A stretch of 64,000 nt of DNA from Paraburkholderia solitsugae (GCF_013177695.1 NZ_WOEY01000065.1:186001-250000), one strand, 5' to 3'; shown: positions 26,036-35,225, numbered from the stretch's first letter. Notes: generated by a model from the letters alone, not told the origin. Numbers and translations: made by a program.

Positions 26036-27331
26036 TCATTGCGGCGCGGGCGCCGCCCGATATCCTCGCCGGCCGACAGCCAAAGCGAGCATGGCGGATA
26101 CCGCGAGACTCGCTGCCACCACGTAAAGTCCGGCAGCATATCCGCCCGTCACGCTCTTCAACCAGCCGATTGCGAACGGGCCGACGAAACCGCCAAGATT
26201 GCCGATCGAGTTGATCATGGCGATACCGGCCGCTGCGCCGGCGCCTGAGAGAAAGGTACTCGGCATGGCCCACAGCGGCGCCTTGGCCGCACTAATGCCC
26301 ACGTTCACGAGGATCAACGCGAGCACCACCGCCACGATGGTATCCGCAAAGCCCGCCCATGCGAGCCCAACGCCCGCTGCAACACACGGAATCACCACAT
26401 GCCAGGTGCGCTCACCAGTACGATCCGAATGGCGAGCCCACAGCACCATGCCGATCACCGCCAGCACGCTGGGGATCGCATTCAACGCGCCTGTGCCCAG
26501 CGCGCTAAAGCCGAATTGACGAATGATCAGCGGCGCCCATAGCCCGAGCGTATAAAGGCCCGCGGACGTGCCGAAGTAAATCAGCGACATGATCCACACG
26601 CGCGGGTCGCGCAGCGCCGCAAGCGCGCCGGCCGCATGGCCTGCCTGCGATTCACGTCCTGCTCGCTCTTCGCGCAACGTTGCGACAAGCCACGCCTTCT
26701 CATCCGCGGCAAGCCACGTCGCCTCTTCTGGCGAATCGGTGAGGGCTTTCAACACCACGAATCCGAGTATGACAGCAGGAATTGCTTCGATGATGAACAG
26801 CCATTGCCAGTCTTTCAGTCCGAACAGGGCCGGCATCTGCATGATGGCGCCTGAAATGGGCGAGCCGATTGCCGTCGACAAAGGCGCGGCCGCCATGAAT
26901 GCCGCCGCCGCGACCGCGCGCTGCCGCGCCGGAAACCACTGACTGAGATAGAGAATGATGCCGGGAAAGAAACCAGCTTCGGCCACACCAAGCAAAAAGC
27001 GCAGCGTATAGAACGAGTTCGGTCCAACGACAAACGCGGAAGCCGCCGACACCAGCCCCCACGTCACCATCACGCGGGCAATCCAGATGCGCGCACCGAC
27101 CCTGTTCAGAATGAGGTTCGAGGGCACTTCGAACAGAAAGTACCCAAGAAAGAAGATGCCGCCGCCAAGCCCGAACATGGTCGGCGAGAGGCCGAGGTCC
27201 TTGTTCATCGTCAGCGCAGCGAAACCGACGTTCACGCGGTCGAGAAAACTGACAAAGTAAAGCAGCATGACGAAGGGCAAAATGCGCCACGTCAGCTTGC
27301 GAACTACACGGGCTTGCAATTCATTGGCCAT
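26036..27331 (-). CDS. MFS transporter, probable tartrate permease (TtuB-like)
   Basis: 431 residues with twelve membrane segments of the anion:cation symporter family. The N-terminus RVVRKLTWRILPFVMLLYFV, FLDRVNVGFAALTMNKDLGL and FFLGYFLFEVPSNLILNRVG are characteristic of TtuB/phthalate-type permeases. It lies 92 bp downstream of the tartrate dehydrogenase gene on the same strand, with a divergent LysR regulator beyond. Import of tartrate or a related dicarboxylate is inferred from this arrangement. Confidence 0.87.
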   Translation of the reverse strand: MANELQARVVRKLTWRILPFVMLLYFVSFLDRVNVGFAALTMNKDLGLSPTMFGLGGGIFFLGYFLFEVPSNLILNRVGARIWIARVMVTWGLVSAASAFVVGPNSFYTLRFLLGVAEAGFFPGIILYLSQWFPARQRAVAAAAFMAAAPLSTAIGSPISGAIMQMPALFGLKDWQWLFIIEAIPAVILGFVVLKALTDSPEEATWLAADEKAWLVATLREERAGRESQAGHAAGALAALRDPRVWIMSLIYFGTSAGLYTLGLWAPLIIRQFGFSALGTGALNAIPSVLAVIGMVLWARHSDRTGERTWHVVIPCVAAGVGLAWAGFADTIVAVVLALILVNVGISAAKAPLWAMPSTFLSGAGAAAGIAMINSIGNLGGFVGPFAIGWLKSVTGGYAAGLYVVAASLAVSAMLALAVGRRGYRAAPAPQ

Positions 27332-27423
27332 GCCAGTCTCCGAACTTTAAGTCGCCCGTGACGTGTGCGTCCGGGCGTTATGTTTTTGTCTAATGCAAGT
27401 GTTGCGCGTTGCGCGTTGCTGGT

Positions 27424-28530
27424 TCAGGCCGCTTTGAACTGCGCCGCCGGTTCCGCTGCGAGGATCGTGCAGACCGCATCGGTCACCTGCACGGTCGTCG
27501 CCGTGCCGCCAAGGTCGCGGGTGTGCAGCGCCGGGTCAGCCGTGATGCGTTCGATCGCGTTCATCAATTGCTGGGCAGCGCCCGTCTCGCCGAGATGCTC
27601 GAGCATCATCACGACCGACCAGAAGGTGCCGACCGGATTGGCGAGACCCTTGCCCATGATGTCGAAAGCGGAGCCGTGAATCGGTTCGAACATCGAGGGA
27701 TAGCGGCGCTCGGGGTCGAGATTCGCGGTCGGCGCGATGCCGAGGCTGCCGGCCAGTGCCGCGGCCAGATCGCTGAGAATGTCCGCGTGAAGGTTCGTCG
27801 CGACGATCGTATCGAGCGTGGCGGGACGGTTGACCATGCGCGCGGTGGCGGCGTCGACGAGTTCCTTGTCCCATTGGACGTCGGGAAACTCCCGCGATAC
27901 TTCCAGGGCGATCTCGTCCCACATGACCATCGCGTGACGTTGCGCATTGCTCTTGGTGATCACCGTCAGCAGCTTGCGCGGCCGTGACTGGGCAAGACGG
28001 AACGCGAAACGAAGAATGCGTTCGACGCCCACGCGGGTCATCATCGAAACGTCCGTTGCCACTTCGATCGGATGTCCCTGATGCGCGCGTCCGCCTACAC
28101 CGGCGTACTCACCCTCCGAGTTCTCGCGCACGATAACCCAGTCGAGATCCTGCGGTCCACAGCGCTTCAACGGCGCGTCGATGCCGGGAAGGATGCGGGT
28201 GGGACGCACATTCGCATACTGATCGAAGCCCTGGCAGATCTTCAGGCGCAAACCCCACAGCGTCACGTGATCGGGAATATGCGGGTCGCCTGCCGAGCCG
28301 AACAGAATCGCGTCCTTGTTGCGGATCGCGTCCAGCCCATCGGCCGGCATCATCACACCGTGCTGGCGGTAATAATCGCCGCCCCAATCGAAATTCTCGA
28401 ACTCGAATCCGAAGCTGTCGTTGCGCGCGGCGATGGCTTCGAGAACCCGTTGGCCCGCGGGCACGACTTCCTTGCCGATGCCGTCGCCGGGGATGGTTGC
28501 GATGCGGTAGGTTTTCACTGGTGTCTCCAT
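27424..28530 (-). CDS. Tartrate dehydrogenase/decarboxylase family (TtuC-like)
   Basis: 368 residues from the ATG at 28530 (METPVKTYRIATIPGDGIGKE), chosen because it matches the family N-terminus. A beta-decarboxylating dehydrogenase of the isopropylmalate/isocitrate type: VIVRENSEGEYAGVGGR substrate loop, ITKSNAQRHAMVMWDE, the Asp metal ligands in ATNLHADILSDLAAALAGSL, and EPIHGSAFDIMGKGLANPVG for NAD+. Family members oxidise tartrate, D-malate or meso-tartrate with Mn2+ and K+. Neighbouring permease and LysR gene support a tartrate or malate role. Confidence 0.9.
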   Translation of the reverse strand: METPVKTYRIATIPGDGIGKEVVPAGQRVLEAIAARNDSFGFEFENFDWGGDYYRQHGVMMPADGLDAIRNKDAILFGSAGDPHIPDHVTLWGLRLKICQGFDQYANVRPTRILPGIDAPLKRCGPQDLDWVIVRENSEGEYAGVGGRAHQGHPIEVATDVSMMTRVGVERILRFAFRLAQSRPRKLLTVITKSNAQRHAMVMWDEIALEVSREFPDVQWDKELVDAATARMVNRPATLDTIVATNLHADILSDLAAALAGSLGIAPTANLDPERRYPSMFEPIHGSAFDIMGKGLANPVGTFWSVVMMLEHLGETGAAQQLMNAIERITADPALHTRDLGGTATTVQVTDAVCTILAAEPAAQFKAA

Positions 28531-28690
28531 GATGTTGAACGTATGGCTGCATCCTAGAACGAGGACCGCGCGCGAAAACGCTGCTAGACTCAAAGCATCC
28601 TTAACCTGAAGTTAACAATGAGCGGCTCGCTGGCCTGCTTGTCGGCCTGCTCATTGGCCTACTGACTAGCTCGCTCATTGGCAGCTCAAC

Positions 28691-29602
28691 ATGACCTCGT
28701 CGATACAACCGGACGACCTCGCGTTCTTCTCCACACTCGCCGCAAGCGGCAGCCTGACAGCGGCGGCACGCGAACTCGGGTTGAGTACTGCGGCCGTGAG
28801 CAAGCATCTGTCGCAAATGGAATCGCGGGCGGGCGTGGCGCTCGTCAATCGCACGACACGGCGCATGAGCCTCACGCCGGAGGGCGAGCTCTACCTGACG
28901 CGCGCGAGGCGCATCCTGAGCGAAATGGACGATCTGGCGCAGTTGCTCGGCGGCTCGCAAGCGGCACCGAAAGGCCTGCTGCGCGTGAACGCGACGCTCG
29001 GCTTCGGCCGCAGTCACGTGGCGCCGCTCATTTCCCAGTTTGTGCGGCGCTTTCCCGAGGTGGACGTGCAGTTGCAGCTCTCCGTCGACCCACCGCCGCT
29101 CAGCGACGATGCCTTCGACGTGTGCGTGCGCTTCGGCGAGCCGCCGGATGCTCGCGTGATTGCGCGCCGGGTCGCGTCCAATCGGCGGCTGCTTTGCGCA
29201 TCGCCTGCGTATTTCGCCAAACGGCGCGCGCCACGCAGTCCGGCAGAGCTATCGCAGCACAACTGCATCGGCATTCGCCAGGGCGGCGATGGCTACGGGC
29301 TATGGCGTCTGACCAGCGGACGCGGCACGGCCGAAAGGACCGAGACGGTTCGCGTGCGCGGCAACCTCACCACCAATGACGGCGAGATCGCGGTGAAGTG
29401 GGCGCTGGACGGCCACGGCATTCTGATGCGGGCGGAATGGGATATCGCGGAGTATCTCGCGGACGGTCGCCTGATCCATGTCCTGCCGGAATACCGCACG
29501 CCGGGTGCAGATATCTACGCGGTGTACCCGCAACAGTTGCAGATGACAGCGCGGGTCAAGGCCTTCGTCGACATGCTGATAGAGACGCTTGGGGCACGTT
29601 GA
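28691..29602 (+). CDS. LysR-family transcriptional regulator (TtuA-like position)
   Basis: 303 residues. N-terminal winged HTH: DLAFFSTLAASGSLTAAARE and LGLSTAAVSKHLSQMESRAG, followed by a LysR substrate domain (LLRVNATLGFGRSHVAPLIS). Divergent from the tartrate dehydrogenase gene with a 160-bp shared promoter region, the classical LysR layout, so it likely activates the dehydrogenase-permease pair in response to its substrate. A long palindrome begins eight bases after its stop. Confidence 0.9.
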   Translation: MTSSIQPDDLAFFSTLAASGSLTAAARELGLSTAAVSKHLSQMESRAGVALVNRTTRRMSLTPEGELYLTRARRILSEMDDLAQLLGGSQAAPKGLLRVNATLGFGRSHVAPLISQFVRRFPEVDVQLQLSVDPPPLSDDAFDVCVRFGEPPDARVIARRVASNRRLLCASPAYFAKRRAPRSPAELSQHNCIGIRQGGDGYGLWRLTSGRGTAERTETVRVRGNLTTNDGEIAVKWALDGHGILMRAEWDIAEYLADGRLIHVLPEYRTPGADIYAVYPQQLQMTARVKAFVDMLIETLGAR

Positions 29603-29609
29603 GTCACCC

Positions 29610-29636
29610 CCGCAGTTCTGCAATGCAGAACTGCGG
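29610..29636. promoter_or_regulatory. Perfect 13-bp-arm palindrome around TGCAATGCA
   Basis: CCGCAGTTCTGCA at 29610-29622, one central A, then its exact complement at 29624-29636. The core TTCTGCAATGCAGAA recurs in weaker form at 32320-32334 and 43724-43737, arguing for an operator rather than a terminator. There is no T-run after it, though it could also end the LysR transcript. Confidence 0.6.
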
Positions 29637-29747
29637 CGACAGCTAACCGACTGCGAATTCAAACCGGATAATTCCTCCAAATTCCTTTCATTACATAGCC
29701 TTACGTCGCAAATCAAGCATCCATTCCGCGCCAGGTGTTTTCCCTAT

Positions 29748-29770
29748 TTTGGCCTGCATTGCAGGCCAAA
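29748..29770. promoter_or_regulatory. Perfect 11-bp-arm palindrome TTTGGCCTGCA-T-TGCAGGCCAAA
   Basis: Centre at 29759, exactly 28 bp before the TTGAC of a promoter-like block at 29787. The weaker palindrome at 32320-32332 has the identical 28-bp spacing to the equivalent block at 32354. Confidence 0.65.
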
Positions 29771-29786
29771 CGAGCGATTTCCCCCG

Positions 29787-29816
29787 TTGACACAGAGCGA
29801 ACGGTCGTGCCAAATT
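29787..29816 (+). promoter_or_regulatory. Promoter-like block shared with the liv operon
   Basis: Starts TTGACA and ends TCGTGCCAAATT. It matches 32354-32383 at 26 of 30 positions by eye. A -35 element TTGACA with a -10-like CAAATT at suitable spacing is plausible. Confidence 0.55.
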
Positions 29817-30075
29817 GTGCCTGCATCCTGTGCGCAAGCATGCGATCAATGAGTTCATAGCAGCGCCGAGCCGCCCCAGCGATCAGGAGACAACCCAGCA
29901 GGCAACCGGACCCAAGGCGCGCACCAGCAGACCAACTATTTCGTATTCCTGATCAGATTGCGAAGGCCCCATATCGCCCATTGAAATCGTATCGCGCAAC
30001 AGATCGCCAGAATCTTGCAGCACAAGCATTACTTCGCCCGTTCAGTCGATTCCAAAAAACAAGGAGACACGAAGC

Positions 30076-31167
30076 ATGCCGGCAAGTCATCGCAATCGGT
30101 TTGGAGCCATTCTCGGATTAGTGGGCGCGTGCGCACTGGGCGCGACTCAGTGCGCCTATGCACAAAGCAGCGTCACGTTGTACGGTATCGTCGACGGTTC
30201 TCTCCTCTACACCAACAAAACACTTAATCCGACGACCGGTCAGAGCGCCGGCCATCAATACTCCTTCACCGACAGCGGCCTCTCCGGTTCGCGCTTCGGC
30301 ATCCGCGGCGCGGAGGATCTCGGCGGCGGCATGCGCGCGATCTTCGAACTCGAAAGCGGTATCAGCATCGCCAACGGTTCGTTCAGCAATTCGAACGGCA
30401 ACGAATTCGGGCGGCAGGCGTGGGTCGGGGTGGACAGCCGCTACGGTACGGTCAAGGCCGGCTTGCAGTTCTCGCCCTTCTTCCTCGCGGTGTATGACTT
30501 CGATCCGCGCGAGATGTCGTACTTCGGCAGCGGCCTCATCACCTACCTCAATAACGTCTATGTGACCGGCCTGTTCAACCCGAACGGCATTTCGTACACG
30601 TCGCCTGAAATCGCCGGCTTGCAAGCGAGCGCGATGATGGCCTTGGGCGGCACGGCCGGGGATTTCCAGGCCGGCCGTCAGTACTCGGCGAGCCTGCGCT
30701 ACCACCTCGGCACGCTGACCGTCGATGCCGCGCTCTACAGCGGCAACGCCGGCGGCAGCGCTGCATCGATCGCGATTCCGAGCGTGGTTGAATTCGACGG
30801 CCGCGCAATCGGCGCCAGCTACATATTCAACAACCTGACCGTGAAGGCTTCCTACGTGCAGTACAAGGTGGCAGGGTCGTTCAACGATCGCGTCTATTCA
30901 GGCGGCGCCAGCTATCGCATCACACCGGCGCTGAACGTCGACGCGGGCGTGTGGGTCACGCGCGACGGGAACAACTCGTCGAACAATTCGATACTGGCGT
31001 CCACCGGGGTCGAGTATTCGCTGTCGAAGGCCACCGTGGTGTATGGGCAAGCCGGCTTCGTCACCAACCACGGCGCGATGCACACCGGTCTGTCCGTCAA
31101 CAACGCACTGAACGAAGCCACCGGCACAACCGCTGGCGTGAACCTCGGCATCCGGCACATGTTCTAG
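30076..31167 (+). CDS. Outer-membrane porin, Burkholderia OmpC-like
   Basis: 363 residues, start supported by AAGGAG at 30060-30065. The signal peptide ends QCAYAQ and is followed by SSVTLYGIVDGSLLYTNKT. Porin motifs are FTDSGLSGSRFGIRGAEDLG, GMRAIFELESGISIANG and FGRQAWVGVDSRYGTVKAG, with C-terminal NLGIRHMF ending in Phe. It forms a trimeric channel in the outer membrane. Its upstream region shares palindrome and promoter blocks with the ABC transporter operon beginning at 32580, so it probably admits the same substrate. Confidence 0.93.
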   Translation: MPASHRNRFGAILGLVGACALGATQCAYAQSSVTLYGIVDGSLLYTNKTLNPTTGQSAGHQYSFTDSGLSGSRFGIRGAEDLGGGMRAIFELESGISIANGSFSNSNGNEFGRQAWVGVDSRYGTVKAGLQFSPFFLAVYDFDPREMSYFGSGLITYLNNVYVTGLFNPNGISYTSPEIAGLQASAMMALGGTAGDFQAGRQYSASLRYHLGTLTVDAALYSGNAGGSAASIAIPSVVEFDGRAIGASYIFNNLTVKASYVQYKVAGSFNDRVYSGGASYRITPALNVDAGVWVTRDGNNSSNNSILASTGVEYSLSKATVVYGQAGFVTNHGAMHTGLSVNNALNEATGTTAGVNLGIRHMF

Positions 31168-31226
31168 CCGCCGCGGCGCGCGAGATGCCGGCGTGCCGCA
31201 CGCGCGGTACGCCGGATCATAAGTGT

Positions 31227-31786
31227 TCAGGCGAAATTGATTTGAAATTTGGTGCCGTATGCGCCGAGCAGGTTGCGAACTTCGTCATCGATGGTTTCCT
31301 TCGTCCAGGTGACGAAGTTTCGCCAGTGGTATTTGGCCTGCTTCCAAACGATCTCAATGAGATTGAGTTCGGGACTGTATGGCGGCAGATAGAACAGTTG
31401 CATGCGATGCTCGCGTAGCCAGCGCTCATGCACTTCGGGATCAATGGCATGATGGATCGAGGCGTTGTCGAGTACCACTACGGTCGGACGTTCATCGCCC
31501 TGCAGGGCGATTTGCTCGATGAATTCGATGACAGCGTCGCCTTTGATCGACGAATTCGCGACATGGTAAGCCAGTGTGTTTGCGCCGAAGTCGAGTGCGC
31601 CAAGCACCGAACGCCTGCAATGGAAGCGAGGTTCGACGCAATGAGGAAGACCACGCGGTGACCACGCTCTTTGCACCGGAGGTGACGCGGCAAAGCCCGC
31701 TTCATCGAGATAGACCAGACGCACGGCGTTGGCGCGTACGGCACATTGCAGTTTGTCGAGGGTGGCTGATTTCATCTCGAAGTCTT
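31227..31786 (-). CDS. IS630 transposase, DDE catalytic part (orfB, by frameshift)
   Basis: This frame is open from 32228 but only the stretch after about 31790 reads as protein of the family. Catalytic residues are Asp in RLVYLDEAGFAAS, Asp in VVVLDNASIHHA, and Glu in LPPYSPELNLIEIVWKQAKY. It lacks its own DNA-binding domain and is expected to be made as a fusion with the upstream frame through slippage on a run of seven A residues near 31797-31803. Confidence 0.85.
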
Positions 31787-32233
31787 CCTGATTCCGCTTT
31801 TTTTGAGCGAGAACCGGTTGCGCTTGAACGAGAAGCCTTCCCGCCGAAGGGCAATCGACAAGGTTTCCAGCGCGCACGGCATCGGCTCGCCATGCACGGC
31901 TTCGATGCGCTTCGCGATTTGTCCGAGCGTCATGGACTCCGTGCGCGCAACCTCCATTGCCGTGGCCAGCATGGCTTCGGACAACGCACGAGGACGACCA
32001 CCGCCATGGCCGGACAGCAGGCCACACAAGCCTTGCTCCGCCCACAGGCGAGACCAGTTGTAGATCGACTGCGCGCTTACATTCAGCCTTGCGGCGGCCT
32101 TGGGAGCACTCAATCCGTCGCCCAGCAGCAGGAGTCCCGCCGCACGCGTGCGGATGTCTCGATGTTGATGATTCACGGACATTTGCTGCAAGGTATGCCT
32201 CTCTGCTTCGCTCAGCTTGATGGTGCATTTCAT
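31772..32233 (-). CDS. IS630 transposase, DNA-binding part (orfA)
   Basis: 153 residues: MKCTIKLSEAERHTLQQMSV, then a helix-turn-helix region (LLLGDGLSAPKAAARLNVSA, QSIYNWSRLWAEQGL) and RRPRAL-like Gly/Arg segment. It ends shortly after RFSLKKSGIRKTSR. Reading -1 at the preceding AAAAAAA gives KKRNQEDFE, the sequence expected in a full-length IS630 transposase, so the gene pair is probably functional by programmed frameshifting rather than broken. Confidence 0.85.
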   Translation of the reverse strand: MKCTIKLSEAERHTLQQMSVNHQHRDIRTRAAGLLLLGDGLSAPKAAARLNVSAQSIYNWSRLWAEQGLCGLLSGHGGGRPRALSEAMLATAMEVARTESMTLGQIAKRIEAVHGEPMPCALETLSIALRREGFSFKRNRFSLKKSGIRKTSR

Positions 32234-32319
32234 CTGACGGCGTTTGAGTTGGACTCCTTATTCAAACGCACCAACTTCAAAACCGTTTACCCGGAACACT
32301 TAAGTGACTTCCCTAATAA

Positions 32320-32383
32320 TCTGCAATGCAGAACAATCAAATGGAAAAACCTATTGACGCAAAGTGAACGCTCGTGCCAAATT
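32320..32383 (+). promoter_or_regulatory. Palindrome and promoter block upstream of the liv-type operon
   Basis: TCTGCAATGCAGA (32320-32332, centre 32326) lies 28 bp before a TTGACG-started block (32354-32383) that repeats the porin upstream block with four differences. About 200 bp separate it from the first permease start. Confidence 0.6.
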
Positions 32384-32579
32384 TCTCTCACGCCACCGCA
32401 CATCATTTTTCGTAGTCTGCGTCGATGCGTGCGCGTTTTAAACCGTCGACAACCGTCGATAACGGTCGCCTGATTCAGGCCGCGGCTGTTGTCCCGTCCG
32501 TAGTCAGGCGTGCGGCGATGCGTCCCCAGAAGCATGGTGTGACGATTGCGCCACGCGCCCTGTTGGAGGGTGTAAAAGC

Positions 32580-33449
32580 GTGGATATGTTTTTGCAGCAG
32601 TTTCTCAACGGCTTGACGCTAGGCGGCATCTACAGCCTCGTCGCGCTCGGACTCACGCTGGTCTACGGCATTCTCGCGGTGCCGAATTTCGCCCACGGCG
32701 CGTTCTACATGGTCGGCGCCTTCGTCTCGTTCTACCTGATGAGCCGGCTCGGCTGGAACTACTGGCTCGCCATGATCGGTTCCGGCATCGCGGTCGCGGT
32801 GCTCGCGATCCTCGCCGAGCGGCTGGTGTTCAATCCGTTGCGCAAATCTTCCGAATTGCATCCGATGATCGCCGCGATCGGCCTTCTGCTATTTCTCGAA
32901 GCCGGTGCGCAAGCGATCTGGGGCGCGGACTTTCATCGCATGGCCACGCCCTATGCCGGCATCGTCGATCTGGGCGGCGTCACCGCGCCGTTGCAGCGCC
33001 TGCTGATCATCGGCGCCGCGTTCGCGTTGGTAGTGCTGCTGCAACTCTTCCTCAAATACACGGTGATCGGCTCGAGCATCATCGCGATGGCGCAGGACCG
33101 TGAAGGCGCCTCGCTGATGGGCATCGACGCCAACAAGGTGACGATGCTCACCTTCGGCATTTCCGGCCTCCTCGCCGCCGCGGCGGCCACGCTGTATGCG
33201 CCGATCAACCTCGTCTATCCGGCGATGGGCCAACTGGTGATCCTGAAGGCCTTCGTAATCATCATTCTCGGCGGCATGGGCAGCGTGCCGGGCGCGATCG
33301 TGGGCGGGTTGATCATCGGCATGGCGGAGAGCTTCGGCGCCTTCTACATTTCGACCGACTACAAGGACATCATCGCCTTCGTGCTGCTGGTGGTGATTCT
33401 GTCGGTTCGTCCTCAGGGGCTGTTCACCAGGGAACTGCGCGCATCGTGA
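32580..33449 (+). CDS. Branched-chain amino-acid-type ABC permease (LivH-like)
   Basis: 289 residues, about eight membrane spans. FLNGLTLGGIYSLVALGLTL, VYGILAVPNFAHGAFYMVGA and the C-terminal GGMGSVPGAIVGGLIIGMAE are standard for LivH permeases. GTG at 32580 with GGAGG upstream is the likely start; ATG at 32586 is possible. First gene of a five-gene HMGF-K operon with overlapping ends. Such transporters also import aromatic acids, benzoates or amides, and the neighbouring CoA ligases favour a carboxylate here. Confidence 0.9.
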   Translation: MDMFLQQFLNGLTLGGIYSLVALGLTLVYGILAVPNFAHGAFYMVGAFVSFYLMSRLGWNYWLAMIGSGIAVAVLAILAERLVFNPLRKSSELHPMIAAIGLLLFLEAGAQAIWGADFHRMATPYAGIVDLGGVTAPLQRLLIIGAAFALVVLLQLFLKYTVIGSSIIAMAQDREGASLMGIDANKVTMLTFGISGLLAAAAATLYAPINLVYPAMGQLVILKAFVIIILGGMGSVPGAIVGGLIIGMAESFGAFYISTDYKDIIAFVLLVVILSVRPQGLFTRELRAS

Positions 33450-34468
33450 AATCAGTCATGAAATTATTCGAGGGCAAGCTGGGGTGGGCGCTGCTGTTTG
33501 TGCTCGGTCTCGTGTTTCCGTTTCTGGCCACCAACGACTACATGCTGACCGTGATGTCCACCGCGTACGTCTTCGCGCTGGCCACCGTCGGGCTGAATCT
33601 GATCACCGGTTATACGGGGCAGTTCAATCTCGCGCACGGCAGCTTCATGGCGGTGGGCGCGTACACGGTGGGCATTCTGACGGTCGATCATCAGGTGCCG
33701 TTCTGGCTCGCGTTCGTCGCCTCGGGCGTCGTCGTCGCGATACTGGGCGTGCTGGTCGGCCTCGTGTCGCTGCGCCTTCGGGGCCACTACTTTTCGATCT
33801 TCACGCTGTGCGTCGGCTACATCATGTTTCTCGTGATCGAGAAATGGGACAGCCTCACGCACGGCGTATCGGACATCGTTGGCATCCCCGCGCCCTCGGG
33901 ATTCGGCATCGTTTCGTTTGAAAATCCGCGGCCACTCTATTACCTGGTGTTCGCGTTCCTCGTGCTCGGCGTATGGATGATGCATCGCATCGTCAACTCT
34001 TTGCTCGGCCGGACCTTCATGGCGATCCGCAATAGCGACGGCCTCGCGCAGTCGCTCGGCATCAACCTGATGCGCAACAAGGTGCTGGCCTTCGTGCTGT
34101 CGGTCGTCTATGCGGGGTTCGCGGGCGGCCTCTATTCGGGTTCTGTACGTTTTCTCGGACCGGATCTGGCGGGCGTCGAGCATACCTTCGACATGACGAT
34201 GTACATGCTGGTGGGCGGCATCGGCACCCTCGCCGGCCCGCTGCTCGGCGCGCTCGCTATTCCATGGCTCACGCAGTATTTGCAGTTTCTGCAGTCGTAC
34301 CGCTTCGTCGTGTTCGGCCCGATCCTGATTCTGCTGGTGATCTTTCTGCCCAACGGTATCGTCGGTTTGTATATGGCGAGAAAGAACCGGCGCGCGCAAC
34401 CTGCAACGCCGAAAAGCGGCATCGTCGCGCGTCAGTCGCAGCCCGCACGCGGAGACCGTCATGCTTGA
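33446..34468 (+). CDS. Branched-chain amino-acid-type ABC permease (LivM-like)
   Basis: 340 residues overlapping LivH by four bases. LNLITGYTGQFNLAHGSFMA and VGLVSLRLRGHYFSIFTLCV are LivM signatures, as is GLYSGSVRFLGPDLAGVEHT preceding GGIGTLAGPLLGALAIPWL. It forms the heteromeric channel with LivH. The last 30 residues are a basic cytoplasmic tail (KNRRAQPATPKSG). Confidence 0.9.
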   Translation: MKSVMKLFEGKLGWALLFVLGLVFPFLATNDYMLTVMSTAYVFALATVGLNLITGYTGQFNLAHGSFMAVGAYTVGILTVDHQVPFWLAFVASGVVVAILGVLVGLVSLRLRGHYFSIFTLCVGYIMFLVIEKWDSLTHGVSDIVGIPAPSGFGIVSFENPRPLYYLVFAFLVLGVWMMHRIVNSLLGRTFMAIRNSDGLAQSLGINLMRNKVLAFVLSVVYAGFAGGLYSGSVRFLGPDLAGVEHTFDMTMYMLVGGIGTLAGPLLGALAIPWLTQYLQFLQSYRFVVFGPILILLVIFLPNGIVGLYMARKNRRAQPATPKSGIVARQSQPARGDRHA

Positions 34469-35225
34469 AATCGACTCGCTCAGCAAACACTTCGGCGGCC
34501 TCGTCGCGGTGGACGACGTCAGCACGCATATTGAAGCCGGCAAGATCAACGCGATCATCGGACCGAACGGCGCGGGCAAAACCACTTTCTTCAATCTGAT
34601 CAGCGGCACCCACCTGCCAAGCGCCGGCCGCATCCGCTTCAAAGGCCAGGACGTGACAAAGCTGGGCGCCGATCAGATGGCGCGCCTGGGTGTCGCGCGC
34701 ACATTTCAATCCACCGCGTTGTTCGACCGGGCCAGCGTGCTCGACAACCTGATCGTCGGCCACCGGTTGCGCACGCGCTCGGGGCTGTGGGACGTGCTGA
34801 CGCATTCAGCGCGGCTCAGGCAGGAAGAACGCATCTGCCGCGAGAAGGCGCGCGAGGCTTTGGACTTCGTCGGCTTATCGGCGATGGCGGAACGGATGGC
34901 CGGCGACATCTCACAGGAAGAACGCAAACGCGCCGCCGTGGCGCTCGCGCTCGCTACCGTTCCGAGCCTGATGCTGCTCGACGAACCGGCGGGTGGCGTG
35001 AATCCCGAAGAAACCGAAGGCCTCGCCGAACTGATCCGCAAGCTGGTCAGGCACGGTGTGACGGTGTGCCTTGTCGAACACAAGATGAACATGATCATGA
35101 AGCTCGCCGACCGCATCATGGTGCTGAACTACGGCAAGAAAATCGCCGAAGGCACCCCTGCCGAGATTCGCGCGAACCCGGCCGTGATCGACGCCTATCT
35201 CGGGAGCGAGCATGCTGAAGTTTGA
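34461..35225 (+). CDS. ABC transporter ATP-binding protein (LivG-like)
   Basis: 254 residues. Walker A is GPNGAGKTT and Walker B is LMLLDEPAGGVNPEE; the signature loop is an atypical ISQEERKRAAVALAL instead of LSGGQQ, as seen in some LivG proteins. VCLVEHKMNMIMKLADRIMV supplies the switch His. Overlaps livM by eight bases and livF by fourteen. Confidence 0.92.
   Translation: MLEIDSLSKHFGGLVAVDDVSTHIEAGKINAIIGPNGAGKTTFFNLISGTHLPSAGRIRFKGQDVTKLGADQMARLGVARTFQSTALFDRASVLDNLIVGHRLRTRSGLWDVLTHSARLRQEERICREKAREALDFVGLSAMAERMAGDISQEERKRAAVALALATVPSLMLLDEPAGGVNPEETEGLAELIRKLVRHGVTVCLVEHKMNMIMKLADRIMVLNYGKKIAEGTPAEIRANPAVIDAYLGSEHAEV

Larger units (their letters stand above)
29603..30075. other. 473-bp regulatory region before the second porin
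   Basis: Contains two perfect palindromes (29610-29636 and 29748-29770) and a promoter-like block (29787-29816) repeated before the ABC transporter operon. The remainder up to the AAGGAG ribosome site of the porin shows no gene, implying a long leader of over 200 nt. Confidence 0.6.
31220..32300. mobile_element. IS630-family insertion sequence (about 1081 bp)
   Basis: Imperfect terminal inverted repeats of about 32 bp begin AGTGTTCAGG at 31220 and, on the other strand, AGTGTTCCGG at 32300. TA dinucleotides at 31218-31219 and 32301-32302 fit the TA target duplication of IS630/Tc1 elements. Two overlapping leftward transposase frames lie inside. The element sits between the porin and the liv operon, ending only 20 bp from a conserved palindrome. 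Confidence 0.88.

Noticed and set aside
29610..29636. Simple terminator for the LysR gene
   Set aside because: No T-run follows and the same core appears upstream of two other operons, so an operator is favoured, though a dual role is possible.
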